DNA from: JAEUIX01 sp046156035
GTDB lineage: Bacteria > Planctomycetota > Phycisphaerae > Phycisphaerales > UBA1924
Length of the DNA stretch: 64,000 nt
Assembly: GCA_046156035.1 (NCBI GenBank)
Contig: JBJXEW010000054.1
Coordinates: 40,539 to 104,538 of the forward strand
Direction of reading: 5' to 3'
Shown here: in pieces, positions 43,319 to 52,428 of the stretch
Position numbering within the stretch: position 1 is the stretch's first letter
How the letters are laid out: every line of letters starts with the position of its first letter
The notes under the pieces: generated by a model
Database searches by the model: none
Told to the model about the DNA's origin: nothing
What the model saw: the letters and a program-made list of their open reading frames with translations, nothing else
Translations under genes and position numbers: made by a program

Positions 43319-43492
43319 TCAGGACAGCACCACCCAGAGGGCGAAGATGATGCCCGGCAGATAGAACAGCAGCGAGAGCACGATGCTGAGCACCAACTTC
43401 AGGCCCAGACCGCACTTCAGGAACACCGCCACCGGGGGCAGCAGGATGGCGATGATGACCATGAGCAGCGTGTTGGTTTCGATGTCGGCCAT
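43319..43492 (-). CDS. Pmp3/YqaE-type small membrane protein
   Basis: 57 residues, start ATG 43492 with AGGAG ahead. Two membrane helices (NTLLMVIIAILLPPVAVFL and LVLSIVLSLLFYLPGIIFAL) joined by a short KCGLGLK loop match the UPF0057/Pmp3 family, in which yeast Pmp3 affects membrane potential under salt stress; the bacterial role is unknown. Confidence 0.92.
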   Translation of the reverse strand: MADIETNTLLMVIIAILLPPVAVFLKCGLGLKLVLSIVLSLLFYLPGIIFALWVVLS

Positions 43493-43557
43493 GCGAGGCT
43501 CCTTGAAGAGGCCACGAATGTAGCGTGCCTCGGTCGCCCGTGCAAAGGCAGCAGCCC

Positions 43558-45222
43558 TCACCCGCCGCCCGCCCGCACCACGCCCTCCACAAACTCGCGG
43601 TGGTTCGCGCAGCGCGGGCACTTGTGCTGCCCGCCCACCTTCCCGCGGCTCGCCATCCACTTGTGAAACGTGCCCGGTGCCAGCACCGTGATCGTCGGCT
43701 CCGCCATGCCCAGCGAGGCCGTGCGCTTGGTCGTGTAATCTACATTCTGGCGCTTGAGGTGCAGGTCAAACGCCGCGCCGAAGTTCCGCAAGGGCGTGCC
43801 CTCGCCCGCCCCCCCGACGGCTCCCGCGGGCGGTGAGTGGGGGGGAAGGGCCTCCATCTCAATCGCCAGTTCCAGCCCCGCACGTCGTGCGGGCGGGTCC
43901 GGATACACCGGACCCGCCGTGAACTCGCCCACCAGCACGCCCACCGCCTGCGCCGCCGCGGCCACGGCGTTCTCGATGTGTTCAACGATCAGGTTCTCAC
44001 CGAAGGCGTTGATGAAGTGCTTGTGCCGCCCCACGATGCGCAGGCGTGCCGGCCCGTCGCCGCCGCGCCCGTCCAGACCGGCGGGGATGGTGTCGAACTC
44101 CACCACATCGCCGATGATGTAGCGCCACAGCCCGGCGCAGGTGCTCATGCAGACGACGTACTTCTTCCCCTTCTCCACGCCATCGCAGGTGAAGGCGGGC
44201 GGATCGGCGTCGTGCACGCGTTCCAGCGGGAGAAACTCGTAGAAGTTGCCGATATCGCTCAGCAGCCGCATTGCGGGCTCGCCCGCCGTGTCCTGCATGG
44301 CGATGAAGCCCTCGCTGGCGGGGTACAACTCCAGGCGGTGGGGCACGTCCGGGCCGTCGGCCCGCCCGCTCCACGCTGCCCGCACGCGCGGCCCGAACGG
44401 CTCGTACTTCACGCCCCCGTGCACCACCAGACGCAGGTTCGGCCACACGTCTGCAATGGTGCGGGGCCTAGTCTGCCCGCCGCGCTCTCGCGCCAGTGTC
44501 AGCACACGCTCGAACAGCACCAGCATCCAACTGGGCATGCCGCTGACCATGCGCACGTCTTCATCCACGCTCGCGCGGGCCATCGCCTCGATCTTGGCCG
44601 GCCAGTCGCTCATCAGCGCGATGGCCTTGCCCGGAAGATAAATCGCCGACAGTGGCCAGCGGATCATCGGCGTCACCAGCCCCGAAAGGTCGCCGGTCAT
44701 GATGCCGTGCTGGTTGGTCTCCAAACTCGTGCTGCCGCCGAGGAAGAGCGCCTTGCCCGCCAGCAGGCCCGGCAGGCTCACACCCATGCGCTGCGCGTTG
44801 GCGAAAATATCCAGGGCCGCGCGTCGGTTGCTGCCGAGCATCTCCCGCGACACGGGGATGTACTTGTCGCCCGCCGTCGTGCCGCTGGTCTGGGCGAAGT
44901 GCTTCACCAGCCCCGGCCACAGCACGTCCGGCTCGCCGCCATCTCTCATGCGGGCCACCAGCGGCCGAAAGGCCTCATAGTCCGTCGCGGGCACCTGCGC
45001 CCGATACGCCCCGACCAACTCCGCGTCGCTCGTGCGTGCCAACGTGCTGAACCCATGCTCTCGTCCGAACGCGGTCCCTGCCGCCGCGCTCAGCAGCCCG
45101 CGAAGTTGCTGCACCTGAATCGCCGCCGTGTGCGCCTGCCAGTGCCGCGCGTCGGAAAGCCGCTTCACGCGACGCGCCAGCACTGTGGCAAGCCCCGCAC
45201 CGATCGCCGCGGTCCAGGCCAC
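43558..45222 (-). CDS. GH3-family acyl-adenylating enzyme
   Basis: About 554 residues from GTG 45222, three bases after the preceding hydrolase stop. ATP/AMP-binding blocks FAQTSGTTAGDKYIPVS, MSTCAGLWRYIIGDVVEF and RIVGRHKHFINAFGENL identify the GH3 superfamily, whose plant members join amino acids to jasmonate or auxin through an acyl-adenylate. Bacterial members have no established substrate. The first residues are hydrophobic but not a clear signal. The C-terminus is rich in Pro/Gly around residues 470-490. Close spacing with the alpha/beta hydrolase suggests a shared function, such as making and cutting an acyl-amide or ester. Confidence 0.85.
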   Translation of the reverse strand: MAWTAAIGAGLATVLARRVKRLSDARHWQAHTAAIQVQQLRGLLSAAAGTAFGREHGFSTLARTSDAELVGAYRAQVPATDYEAFRPLVARMRDGGEPDVLWPGLVKHFAQTSGTTAGDKYIPVSREMLGSNRRAALDIFANAQRMGVSLPGLLAGKALFLGGSTSLETNQHGIMTGDLSGLVTPMIRWPLSAIYLPGKAIALMSDWPAKIEAMARASVDEDVRMVSGMPSWMLVLFERVLTLARERGGQTRPRTIADVWPNLRLVVHGGVKYEPFGPRVRAAWSGRADGPDVPHRLELYPASEGFIAMQDTAGEPAMRLLSDIGNFYEFLPLERVHDADPPAFTCDGVEKGKKYVVCMSTCAGLWRYIIGDVVEFDTIPAGLDGRGGDGPARLRIVGRHKHFINAFGENLIVEHIENAVAAAAQAVGVLVGEFTAGPVYPDPPARRAGLELAIEMEALPPHSPPAGAVGGAGEGTPLRNFGAAFDLHLKRQNVDYTTKRTASLGMAEPTITVLAPGTFHKWMASRGKVGGQHKCPRCANHREFVEGVVRAGGG

Positions 45223-45224
45223 GC

Positions 45225-46127
45225 TCAGCCCGCCACCCGGTGGTCGCCCTTGTCCGGACGCTCGCTCAGGCCGCGCACGAAGTCCACCAGCGCCGAGGCG
45301 AACGGGCCGGGGTGCTCGATCATGGGCACGTGCCCGCAGCCGTCGAACCATTCCAGACGCGACCCGCGGATCAGCGTGTGGAAGCGCTCGGCCGCGTCTG
45401 GCGGTGTCACCACATCCTGGCGCCCCCAGATCAGCAGCGTCGGCACCGCGATGTTCCCCACCCGGTCGCGCAGCACATCGCGCCGCGCCGAGCGGCTCAG
45501 ACGCACCATCGCCCGGGCGCTGCCGCGCTCGCTCAACTCGGCGTGGGCACGGTCCACATCGCTCTGCCGCATCTTGCTCTGGTCAAAGAACAACTCGCCG
45601 ATCTTCCTCTCCAGCCAGGCGCGGCTGGGGCGGATCTGCACGTCCGCCACGATCGAGGCCTCGATCAATCCGCTCGACCCCGCCAGCACCAGGCCGCGCA
45701 CAAGGTCCGGTCGTTCGATCGCCATGCGCAGGGCCACGTGCCCACCGAAGGAGTTGCCCACGAGCACGGCCGGCCCGCCCACGTGCTCGCGCAGGAAACG
45801 CTCCGTGAGCCTCGCCACACCCTCGATCGAGCAGTGTTCCCCGCGAAGTTCCAGCAGCGGCAGTTCAAAGAGCGTGCAGGGAACCCGGTCCCTCACCAGC
45901 CGCACCACCTCTTCCCAGTGGTCGTTCAGACCGACAAGGCCGTGCAGAAAAACCACGCGCGCCAGACCCGTGGCCCGCGGCGGCAGGATGTCGATCACCT
46001 TCGCATGGATCGCCCCCCCGTTCCGTTCCGCGGGGTCCACCGGCCACAGCGTGAGGCTTGCCGGCTGCATCGCCGGGGCGATCTCGGGCGAGGTGGTCGT
46101 CGGGTTGGTGGCGAGGTGGGTGGACAT
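45225..46127 (-). CDS. Alpha/beta hydrolase
   Basis: 300 residues. VFLHGLVGLNDHWEE, nucleophile elbow VGNSFGGHV, acid in WGRQDVVTPP and GCGHVPMIEHP give a complete Ser-Asp-His triad of the small-ester/peroxidase-like branch. No signal peptide, so cytoplasmic. ATG 46127. The GH3-like gene follows almost directly (GTG three bases after the stop), forming a two-gene operon. Physiological substrate unknown. Confidence 0.88.
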   Translation of the reverse strand: MSTHLATNPTTTSPEIAPAMQPASLTLWPVDPAERNGGAIHAKVIDILPPRATGLARVVFLHGLVGLNDHWEEVVRLVRDRVPCTLFELPLLELRGEHCSIEGVARLTERFLREHVGGPAVLVGNSFGGHVALRMAIERPDLVRGLVLAGSSGLIEASIVADVQIRPSRAWLERKIGELFFDQSKMRQSDVDRAHAELSERGSARAMVRLSRSARRDVLRDRVGNIAVPTLLIWGRQDVVTPPDAAERFHTLIRGSRLEWFDGCGHVPMIEHPGPFASALVDFVRGLSERPDKGDHRVAG

Positions 46128-46222
46128 ACCGAACCGGGGCCGTTTATCAACGGCTCATTGGCCGTTCACCATCATAAGAGATGCCGGGCGGCGGGTCTGG
46201 CGTGCCCAACCGGACCCGTACA

Positions 46223-47029
46223 TCAAGGTTCCTCAACGGAAAGCCTGTCGTCCCGCCCGCGATCCGCGTCGTGTTCAGCCGCGGCGATCCGGCCATCCAG
46301 CAGCCGCACCACACGGTCCGCCCGTGCCGCAACCTCAGGATCGTGCGTCACCATCACCACGGTCAGCCCCTCGGCCCTCCTGCGTTCGTCGATCAGTTCC
46401 AGAATGGCCCGGCCCGCGACCTTGTCCAGGTTGCCCGTTGGCTCATCCGCCAGCAGCACCGGGGGCTGATTGATGAGCGCCCGCGCAATCGCCACACGCT
46501 GGCGCTCGCCGCCAGAGAGTTCACTGGGCCGGTGCCGCAAGCGATGCCCGAGCCCAAACAGGCCCAGCAGGTCGGCCGCCCGCCGGCGCAGGTCGGTCGC
46601 TCGCGAGCCGAAGCCGAACCGGCCGTAGCGGATCATCGCGCTCACCAGCACGTTCTCCAGCACGTTCAGTTCCGGCAGCAGGTGATAGAACTGGAAGACA
46701 AACCCCACGCTGGTGTTGCGATACACATCGATCGCGCCCGCGGAGAACCCCGTCACGCCCCGCCCGTCGAACGAGACCGAGCCGTGCCCGCGGTCGGGTC
46801 GATCAAGCCCGCCCAGAAGGTGCAGCAGCGTGCTCTTGCCCGAGCCCGAGGCCCCAAGGATCGCCACGCACTCGCCCTTGGCAATCGAAATGGAGACACC
46901 CCGCAGCACGGGCACCTCCACACGCCCCAACAGATACGTCTTGTGCACGTCCTGAGCAGACAGGTACGGCGCACCCCCTCGCGCGGCTGGCGGTGCATCA
47001 ACGGTCGGATTGGCGGGCAGGGCCGTCAT
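46223..47029 (-). CDS. lolD: Lipoprotein-releasing ABC transporter ATPase
   Basis: 268 residues. Walker A GASGSGKST, Q-loop, signature LSGGERQRVAIARAL and Walker B VLLADEPTGNLD are intact; VHKTYLLGRVEVPVLRGVS is typical of the MacB/LolD/FtsE branch. With the permease encoded 33 bases upstream it should power removal of lipoproteins from the inner membrane. Many predicted lipoproteins in this window would be its cargo. The N-terminal 20 residues are a short extension. Confidence 0.93.
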   Translation of the reverse strand: MTALPANPTVDAPPAARGGAPYLSAQDVHKTYLLGRVEVPVLRGVSISIAKGECVAILGASGSGKSTLLHLLGGLDRPDRGHGSVSFDGRGVTGFSAGAIDVYRNTSVGFVFQFYHLLPELNVLENVLVSAMIRYGRFGFGSRATDLRRRAADLLGLFGLGHRLRHRPSELSGGERQRVAIARALINQPPVLLADEPTGNLDKVAGRAILELIDERRRAEGLTVVMVTHDPEVAARADRVVRLLDGRIAAAEHDADRGRDDRLSVEEP

Positions 47030-47062
47030 ATTTTCCCATCCAACGCCGGGCGCGTGCCCGCG

Positions 47063-48676
47063 TCACTCAAACCGCAGCGCCTGCACCGGGTCCATGCTCG
47101 CCGCGCGGATGGCCGGAATGAGCGCACCGACCGCGGAAAAGAACAGGCCGCACGAGAGCACCAAGGCCGCCTTCCACGGCTCGACGACGCTGGGAATCTC
47201 CGTGAAGTAGTACACCTTGGGGTCCCACACCGCCACTTGGAACTTCGCCCCCAGGTAGTCGTGAATCTCGTTGATGTTGTGGATCACTGCGAACGCCAGC
47301 AGCCCGCCGCACGCAGAACCCACCACGCCGATGGCGAGCCCGTACCGCAGCCACAGCCACGCAATGCCCGCGCGGCTCGCCCCCACCGCACGCAGAATGC
47401 CCACATCACGCGTCTTCTCGCTCACCATCGCCCAGAAGATGGCCAGAATCAGGAACGACGCCGTGACGGAGATAAACGTGAGAATCGAGAGCACAACGAT
47501 CGTTTCCTTCTTCACCGCCCCCACCAACTGCGCGTTGTTCTCCTCCCACGTGCGGATCAGCCGGTTGCTCGTCATCAGCATGTGCGCGGGCACCGCCTTC
47601 CCGCGTGCCGCGGCGAAGTCCGCGTACACGCTCAGGCACGTGTCGCGCACGGCCTCGGGCGAAACCCCCGGCCTTCCACGCACCAGCACCGTGGTGGCCC
47701 GCGCCGGTTCCTCGCCCAGCGTGCGCACCTCGTCGAACGTTTCACGCCCGGTTTCCGTGTCGCGTTCCACCGCCGAGGTGTCCAGGTCGGCCGTGTCCAG
47801 CCGCTTGGCCGCGTCCATCTTCAGCATGCGCTGCAACGTCGGCAGGGGCACCAGCGCGGTCCGCCGGTCGATCTCAAAGATGCCCGTGCGGAACTCGTTG
47901 GCCACGGGAAACACACGCGAGGCCATGTCGATCGTCCGCCCCTTCTTGTCCAACGGCAGCACCCGCAGCGTCACCTCTTCGTTGGGGGCGAACCCCTCCT
48001 TCATCTGCACGTCGCCGTTCACATCCGGCTTGCCCCAGCGCTTGATGGAGTAAAACCCGTGCGTCTCGCGCTGCGAAAGGCCCAGCAGTTCGATGCCGCT
48101 CACCATCGCGGGCCGCCTTGGCGTGCCTGGCCCCCCTGCGCCGCCTTCCCGCGTCCCCCCGGCCCACGCGCCCGTATCGGCCTGGCTCATCGTCAGGCCG
48201 TCTTGCAGCGTCTGCTCCAGCCGCTCGCGATACTCCGGGCTCAGGCGCAGGTCTCTGCGCTCGCGGTCTTTCTTCACCGGCTCCTCCACCGGTCGCCACC
48301 ACAGCGAGGCGTTGAAGTCCACCACACGCGCATAACTCGCGGCATCAATCCCCTTCACCTGGATGCCCTCCACCCGCCCGTCGGGCAGGTTTATCACGCC
48401 CAGCGTCTCGATGATCGGCGTGGCCGCCGCCACCGTCTCCGTCTGCTTCTCCAGCCGGGCGATCAGGTCGTCGTAGTAGGCAAAGCCCACCGTGGGCCAG
48501 GTGATCAGCACGTCGCCCGCCATCGTCCGCCCGCTGGCCAGCAGCATGTTCAGAAACCCGCCCATCACCGACCACACGATCAGCACCATCGCCGTGCAGA
48601 GCATCACCGCCAGCGCAGCCAGCAGCGGCATGAGCCTTGTCGTCAGGTACCGGCGTGTCAGCAATGAGTGATACAA
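47063..48676 (-). CDS. LolC/LolE-type lipoprotein-releasing permease
   Basis: 537 residues from a TTG start at 48676 (YHSLLTRRYLTTRLMPLLAAL), chosen because this aligns with the conserved N-terminus of LolC proteins; no in-frame ATG or GTG fits better. A first membrane helix (residues 15-38) precedes a large periplasmic MacB-like domain of about 330 residues, then three FtsX helices near the C-terminus (TFISVTASFLILAIFWAMV, RYGLAIGVVGSACGGLLAF, AALVLSCGLFFSAVGALIPA). It pairs with LolD downstream. The window shows only one permease gene, so a homodimer is possible. Confidence 0.88.
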   Translation of the reverse strand: MYHSLLTRRYLTTRLMPLLAALAVMLCTAMVLIVWSVMGGFLNMLLASGRTMAGDVLITWPTVGFAYYDDLIARLEKQTETVAAATPIIETLGVINLPDGRVEGIQVKGIDAASYARVVDFNASLWWRPVEEPVKKDRERRDLRLSPEYRERLEQTLQDGLTMSQADTGAWAGGTREGGAGGPGTPRRPAMVSGIELLGLSQRETHGFYSIKRWGKPDVNGDVQMKEGFAPNEEVTLRVLPLDKKGRTIDMASRVFPVANEFRTGIFEIDRRTALVPLPTLQRMLKMDAAKRLDTADLDTSAVERDTETGRETFDEVRTLGEEPARATTVLVRGRPGVSPEAVRDTCLSVYADFAAARGKAVPAHMLMTSNRLIRTWEENNAQLVGAVKKETIVVLSILTFISVTASFLILAIFWAMVSEKTRDVGILRAVGASRAGIAWLWLRYGLAIGVVGSACGGLLAFAVIHNINEIHDYLGAKFQVAVWDPKVYYFTEIPSVVEPWKAALVLSCGLFFSAVGALIPAIRAASMDPVQALRFE

Positions 48677-48731
48677 GCGGGGCGACTGTAGTTGCCGTGC
48701 GGGCCCAGCGACCGACGACCGGCACCCCCGG

Positions 48732-50879
48732 CTACTTCAGCGCTTCCTTCACGCCCTTCACGCCGTCGGCCCCGGTCGGCACCGTGATCGACGAGCCCTT
48801 GAAATCGTCACCGATGGGCTCGGAGCGTCCACCGAGATGTTCGGCCAAGAACGTCTCAGCGACCGCGTAGAAACTCATGCGGTTCTCGGGGCGCTGGAAG
48901 CCGTGGCCCTCGTCGGGGTAGAGTACGTACGTGACCGGGATGCTCTTCTTCTGCATCGCCTTCACGATCTGGTCGCTCTCGTCCTGTTTCACCCGCGGGT
49001 CGTTGGCACCCTGGCCGATCAGCAGCGGCTTGGTGATCTTGTCCACGAATGTGATGGGCGAACGGGTCGCCAGAAACGCACGCCCCTCCTCCGTCCGGTG
49101 GTCGCCCACTTGAAGGGCCATGCGGTCGCGCATAGCCACCCAGTAGGGCGGAACCGTGCTGAGCAGGGTGGACAGGTTGGAGGGGCCCACGATGTCCACG
49201 CCGCACGCGAACGTCTCCGGTGTGAATGTCAAGCCTACCAGCGTCGAGTAGCCGCCGTACGAGCCGCCCATGATCGCGGTCTTCGTCGCATCGGCGACCT
49301 TGTTCTTCACCGCCCAATTCACCCCGTCGATCAGGTCGTCGTGCATCTTGCCCGCCCACTCCCGGGTCGATGCGTTCACGAACTTCTTGCCGAAGCCCGT
49401 TGAGCCGCGGAAGTTCACCTGCAAGACCGCGTAGCCGCGGTTGGCCAGCCACTGCGTGGTCGCCGCGTAACCCCAGGTGTCCCGCGCCCACGGCCCGCCG
49501 TGCACCAGCAGCACGGTCGGGAGCGGCTTCTCGGGCCGGGCATCGCCGTCGGTATCGCTCTCGGGTGGCAGGGTGAGGTAACTCACCAGCTCCAGCCCGT
49601 CGCGGCTGGTAATCATCTGCGGGTGCATCTTCGCCAGCGTCTGGCCCTCCAGAGCCGCCACGTTGGAGAAGAGCAGCGTCGCGTGCTTCGCCGTGCGATC
49701 GTACAAAAAGGTCTTCGCCGGTGCATTGTCGAAGGTGTACGCAACTGTCCACACGGAGTCGTCCAGGGAGCGGCTGGTGATGTCAAAGTCGCCGTCCGCC
49801 ACCGTCTTGAGGTACTCCGCGTCGGCCTTGATGCCCGCGTCGAGCACCCGCCACTCCGCGCGCGCGTGGTTGAAGCCCACCGCCTGCACCGTCTTCTCTG
49901 TGGGGTGGATCACCGCCCCCGCCGCGTCCGCCTTCGTGCTGTCTGCCACAACCGTTGCCTTGCCGGTGGCGACCTCTACCTTCACGATGGCTGCCGTGTC
50001 TCTGTCGCGGCTGTCGATCATGTACACGTGCGTGCCCGTCTTGTCCACATCGATGGGGCGCGTCGCGGTGTTGTCCTCAAATGCCACGGTCTGGAATGGC
50101 TCCCACTTCGCGGCCGGTGCCTTGCCACCATCGCGCTCGCCGACGCCCGCGTACTTGACCAGGTCCGTGCCGCCGTCGGGCCGCGGTTTCGCGGCCAGCA
50201 CGGGCTTGAAATCGTCATCCGTGATGAAGTTGGCAAACCCGTCGTTCTGCAGCACAATCGTTCGTTCACCCGTGCGGATGTTCAGCAGGTACAGGTCGTG
50301 GAACTTCGGATCGCGGTCGTTCAGGCCCACCAGGATCACGTCGGGCGACTTGGGGCTGATCGTCTGAATCCGTGCCGCAGGGCGCAACGGCTTGCCGTTG
50401 GGCTGCATTATCGGTTTGCCGTCGGGACCGGCGATGCTCTCGATAGGCGTGAGGTCCTTGGCCGCGCCCGTGCTCACGTCGGCCGCGTAAACCTTCCAGT
50501 TCTCGTCACCGCCCAGATCGTTTGTGAAGACGATGTGCTGGTTCGTGTAGGCCCACCAGTAGTTGCGGATGCCGCGCTTGGTCTCGCTGGTGATCGGCTT
50601 GGCCTCATCCAGCTTGCCCACCGGCGCCACGAACACGTTCATCACGCCGTCGCGCGGCGCCAGAAAGGCGATCTGCTTGCCGTCGGGGCTGATCTGGGCA
50701 CGGGCCTTGTCCGGGTTGCCGAACAGAATGGCGCGCGAGATGAGTTTGCTCTCCGGCTGCTTCGCATCGCCCCCCGCGCCCCCCCCGCCCCCCGCGGCCG
50801 CCAACGCCAACGGCGCGGCACCCGCAACCAGAGCCAGATACGCGGCGGCAGACGACACGCGACGGGCAAGAGCAACCAT
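48732..50879 (-). CDS. S9 family prolyl-oligopeptidase-like peptidase
   Basis: 715 residues from ATG 50879, preceded by GGAG. A signal peptide ends at about LALAAA, followed by a Gly-rich spacer. The N-terminal propeller has typical ISPDGKQIAFLAPRDG and ISPKSPDVILVG blades; the C-terminal alpha/beta domain has LLVHGGPWARD, nucleophile Ser540 in GGSYGGY, aspartate in GQGANDPRV and histidine in DEGHGF. This is an exported aminopeptidase or oligopeptidase of the acylaminoacyl-peptidase/DPP IV type. A much longer frame upstream of 50879 overlaps the divergent gene and is not coding. Confidence 0.93.
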   Translation of the reverse strand: MVALARRVSSAAAYLALVAGAAPLALAAAGGGGGAGGDAKQPESKLISRAILFGNPDKARAQISPDGKQIAFLAPRDGVMNVFVAPVGKLDEAKPITSETKRGIRNYWWAYTNQHIVFTNDLGGDENWKVYAADVSTGAAKDLTPIESIAGPDGKPIMQPNGKPLRPAARIQTISPKSPDVILVGLNDRDPKFHDLYLLNIRTGERTIVLQNDGFANFITDDDFKPVLAAKPRPDGGTDLVKYAGVGERDGGKAPAAKWEPFQTVAFEDNTATRPIDVDKTGTHVYMIDSRDRDTAAIVKVEVATGKATVVADSTKADAAGAVIHPTEKTVQAVGFNHARAEWRVLDAGIKADAEYLKTVADGDFDITSRSLDDSVWTVAYTFDNAPAKTFLYDRTAKHATLLFSNVAALEGQTLAKMHPQMITSRDGLELVSYLTLPPESDTDGDARPEKPLPTVLLVHGGPWARDTWGYAATTQWLANRGYAVLQVNFRGSTGFGKKFVNASTREWAGKMHDDLIDGVNWAVKNKVADATKTAIMGGSYGGYSTLVGLTFTPETFACGVDIVGPSNLSTLLSTVPPYWVAMRDRMALQVGDHRTEEGRAFLATRSPITFVDKITKPLLIGQGANDPRVKQDESDQIVKAMQKKSIPVTYVLYPDEGHGFQRPENRMSFYAVAETFLAEHLGGRSEPIGDDFKGSSITVPTGADGVKGVKEALK

Positions 50880-51020
50880 GTTGAACTCCGCAAGAGGGTG
50901 AGAACGGCGAACCAGCGACCCGCCCATTATTGGGCACCCCGGTCCTTGGGTTGCGGACGCTCGGCCGGGTGCGTGGGCGGGCACCCGCGGCATCCACCCG
51001 ACCCCCCAACAATCACCGCA
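50880..51020. other. Divergent intergenic region
   Basis: 141 bases between the S9 peptidase and the CX4CH protein gene. It includes an ATTATTGGG segment but no clear promoter pair. Confidence 0.4.
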
Positions 51021-52325
51021 ATGAGGGTGTTCCCCCCAAGCCGTGCTTTGTGCCCCTTTACGCACCTCGTGTTTGCCGCGGCCGCGGCCGCCGTCACCAT
51101 CGTTGTGCTCGCCGCGGCGCGTGCCGACCAACCCCCCGCCCCCGCCACGCGCGAGGCGGTGGTGTACCTGAAGGATGGCCACCAATACACCGGCACCCTG
51201 CTCGAACGCACCGACGAGAAGGTGGTCCTCCGTATCGCTGGCATCAGCGCCACGTTCATGGCCGATCAGGTGGACCGCGTGAAGGTGATGCCCTCGACCG
51301 TCGAGCAATTTCAGGACCTCCGCAAGGCCGTGGATGACAACGATGTTGAGCAACTCCTCCGCCTGGTGGATTGGCTCACGGCGCGCCAAGAACTCGACCT
51401 CGCGGCGGCAGAGTTGGACGCCCTGCGCGAGCGCCAGCCCGAAAGCCCGCTCGTGCTGCGCGCTCAGGCCATGGTGGCGCGGCAGATCGAACTGCGCGAC
51501 CGCGCCAAGAGTCCCTCGCGGGCGAACCCCTCCGGTTCGCCCCCCTCCGACCGCGCCACGCCCGCTCTCTCGCAGCCCGCGGCCGTGCCCCCGCTCACGC
51601 CCGAGCAGATCGCGCTTGTCAAGGTGTACGAGATCGACCTGAAACGCCCGCCGCGAATGGAGGTGCCGCGGGCCGTGATGGAGGCTGCGCTGGAGCGGAA
51701 TCTGGGCAACCCCCTTGTGCCCGGCACCAAGGAGGGGCGCGAAGCGATCCTGAAGCGACCCTTTGCCGAGCAACTCGACCTGCTCTTCCGCCTTCGCGCG
51801 AGGGACCTCTACGCGCAGGTCAAGGTGCTTGACCAGCCCGAGTCGGCGCGCCTGTTTCGAGACGATGTGCAACGCACCTGGCTTGGGGGCTCGTGCTCCA
51901 CCACGGCGTGCCACGGCGGCACCGACGCGGGGCGGCTGGTGCTCTCCGCCCGGCGGCCCAACTCTGATGCGAGCGTGTACACCAACATGTACATCCTCGA
52001 ACGCTTCAAACTGGCCGACGGCACACCCCTGATCGACCTGGAGAGCCCCGCTCGCTCACCCCTGCTGCAGATGGGCCTGCCGCGCAACCAGTCGTCTCGC
52101 GGCCACCCCCCGGTGCCAAACGAGCAAGGCGGTGCTGACCGCTGGCGGCCAAGTTTTCGCGGGCTGGACGATCCACGCTTCACCGCCGCCATCGGCTGGG
52201 TAAACGCGCTCTACCGCCCACGACCGGAACTGCCATTTCACTACGTGCCCCTGCGCCCGTTTGACGCGCCCGACGCATCGGCCCCCGTGCCCGGCCAAGC
52301 CCCCGTTCCCGGTCCGCCCCGGTAG
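51021..52325 (+). CDS. Secreted protein with a CX4CH motif
   Basis: 434 residues from ATG 51021. An N-terminal hydrophobic helix (LVFAAAAAAVTIVVLAAA) is followed by a small beta module (VVYLKDGHQYTGTLLERTDE... ISATFMADQVDRVKV) of the SH3/Sm-like kind seen in planctomycete secreted proteins, then a helical region and a C-terminal domain. That last part contains CSTTACHGGTDAGRLVL, a CX4CH arrangement that could bind haem c in an unusual way. The frame continues far upstream of 51021 only because the opposite-strand peptidase is G+C-rich. No single enzyme family is recognised. Confidence 0.75.
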   Translation: MRVFPPSRALCPFTHLVFAAAAAAVTIVVLAAARADQPPAPATREAVVYLKDGHQYTGTLLERTDEKVVLRIAGISATFMADQVDRVKVMPSTVEQFQDLRKAVDDNDVEQLLRLVDWLTARQELDLAAAELDALRERQPESPLVLRAQAMVARQIELRDRAKSPSRANPSGSPPSDRATPALSQPAAVPPLTPEQIALVKVYEIDLKRPPRMEVPRAVMEAALERNLGNPLVPGTKEGREAILKRPFAEQLDLLFRLRARDLYAQVKVLDQPESARLFRDDVQRTWLGGSCSTTACHGGTDAGRLVLSARRPNSDASVYTNMYILERFKLADGTPLIDLESPARSPLLQMGLPRNQSSRGHPPVPNEQGGADRWRPSFRGLDDPRFTAAIGWVNALYRPRPELPFHYVPLRPFDAPDASAPVPGQAPVPGPPR

Positions 52326-52351
52326 GTGTTCCGCTCGCCCGCTCACTGCTG

Positions 52352-52357
52352 TATCAT
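52352..52357 (+). promoter_or_regulatory. Possible -10 box (TATCAT)
   Basis: TATCAT lies 71 bases before the coiled-coil lipoprotein ATG, with TTCCGC 17 bases upstream as a weak -35. Confidence 0.3.
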
Positions 52358-52428
52358 CCGTTCCCGCAAGTGCTTGCGCAACCCGGCGGGGCTCTTCCCT
52401 CTCTCTTTCACGACGGACACTCTGAACC

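Noticed and set aside
46181..48667. Plus-strand frame of 828 codons across the Lol genes
   Set aside because: Antisense shadow; very rich in His/Arg/Pro and lacking family motifs.
49500..51020. Upstream extension of the CX4CH protein frame
   Set aside because: Runs antisense to the S9 peptidase; the credible signal helix starts at 51021.
50880..51914. Upstream extension of the S9 peptidase frame
   Set aside because: Overlaps the divergent gene; the signal peptide begins at 50879 with GGAG ahead.
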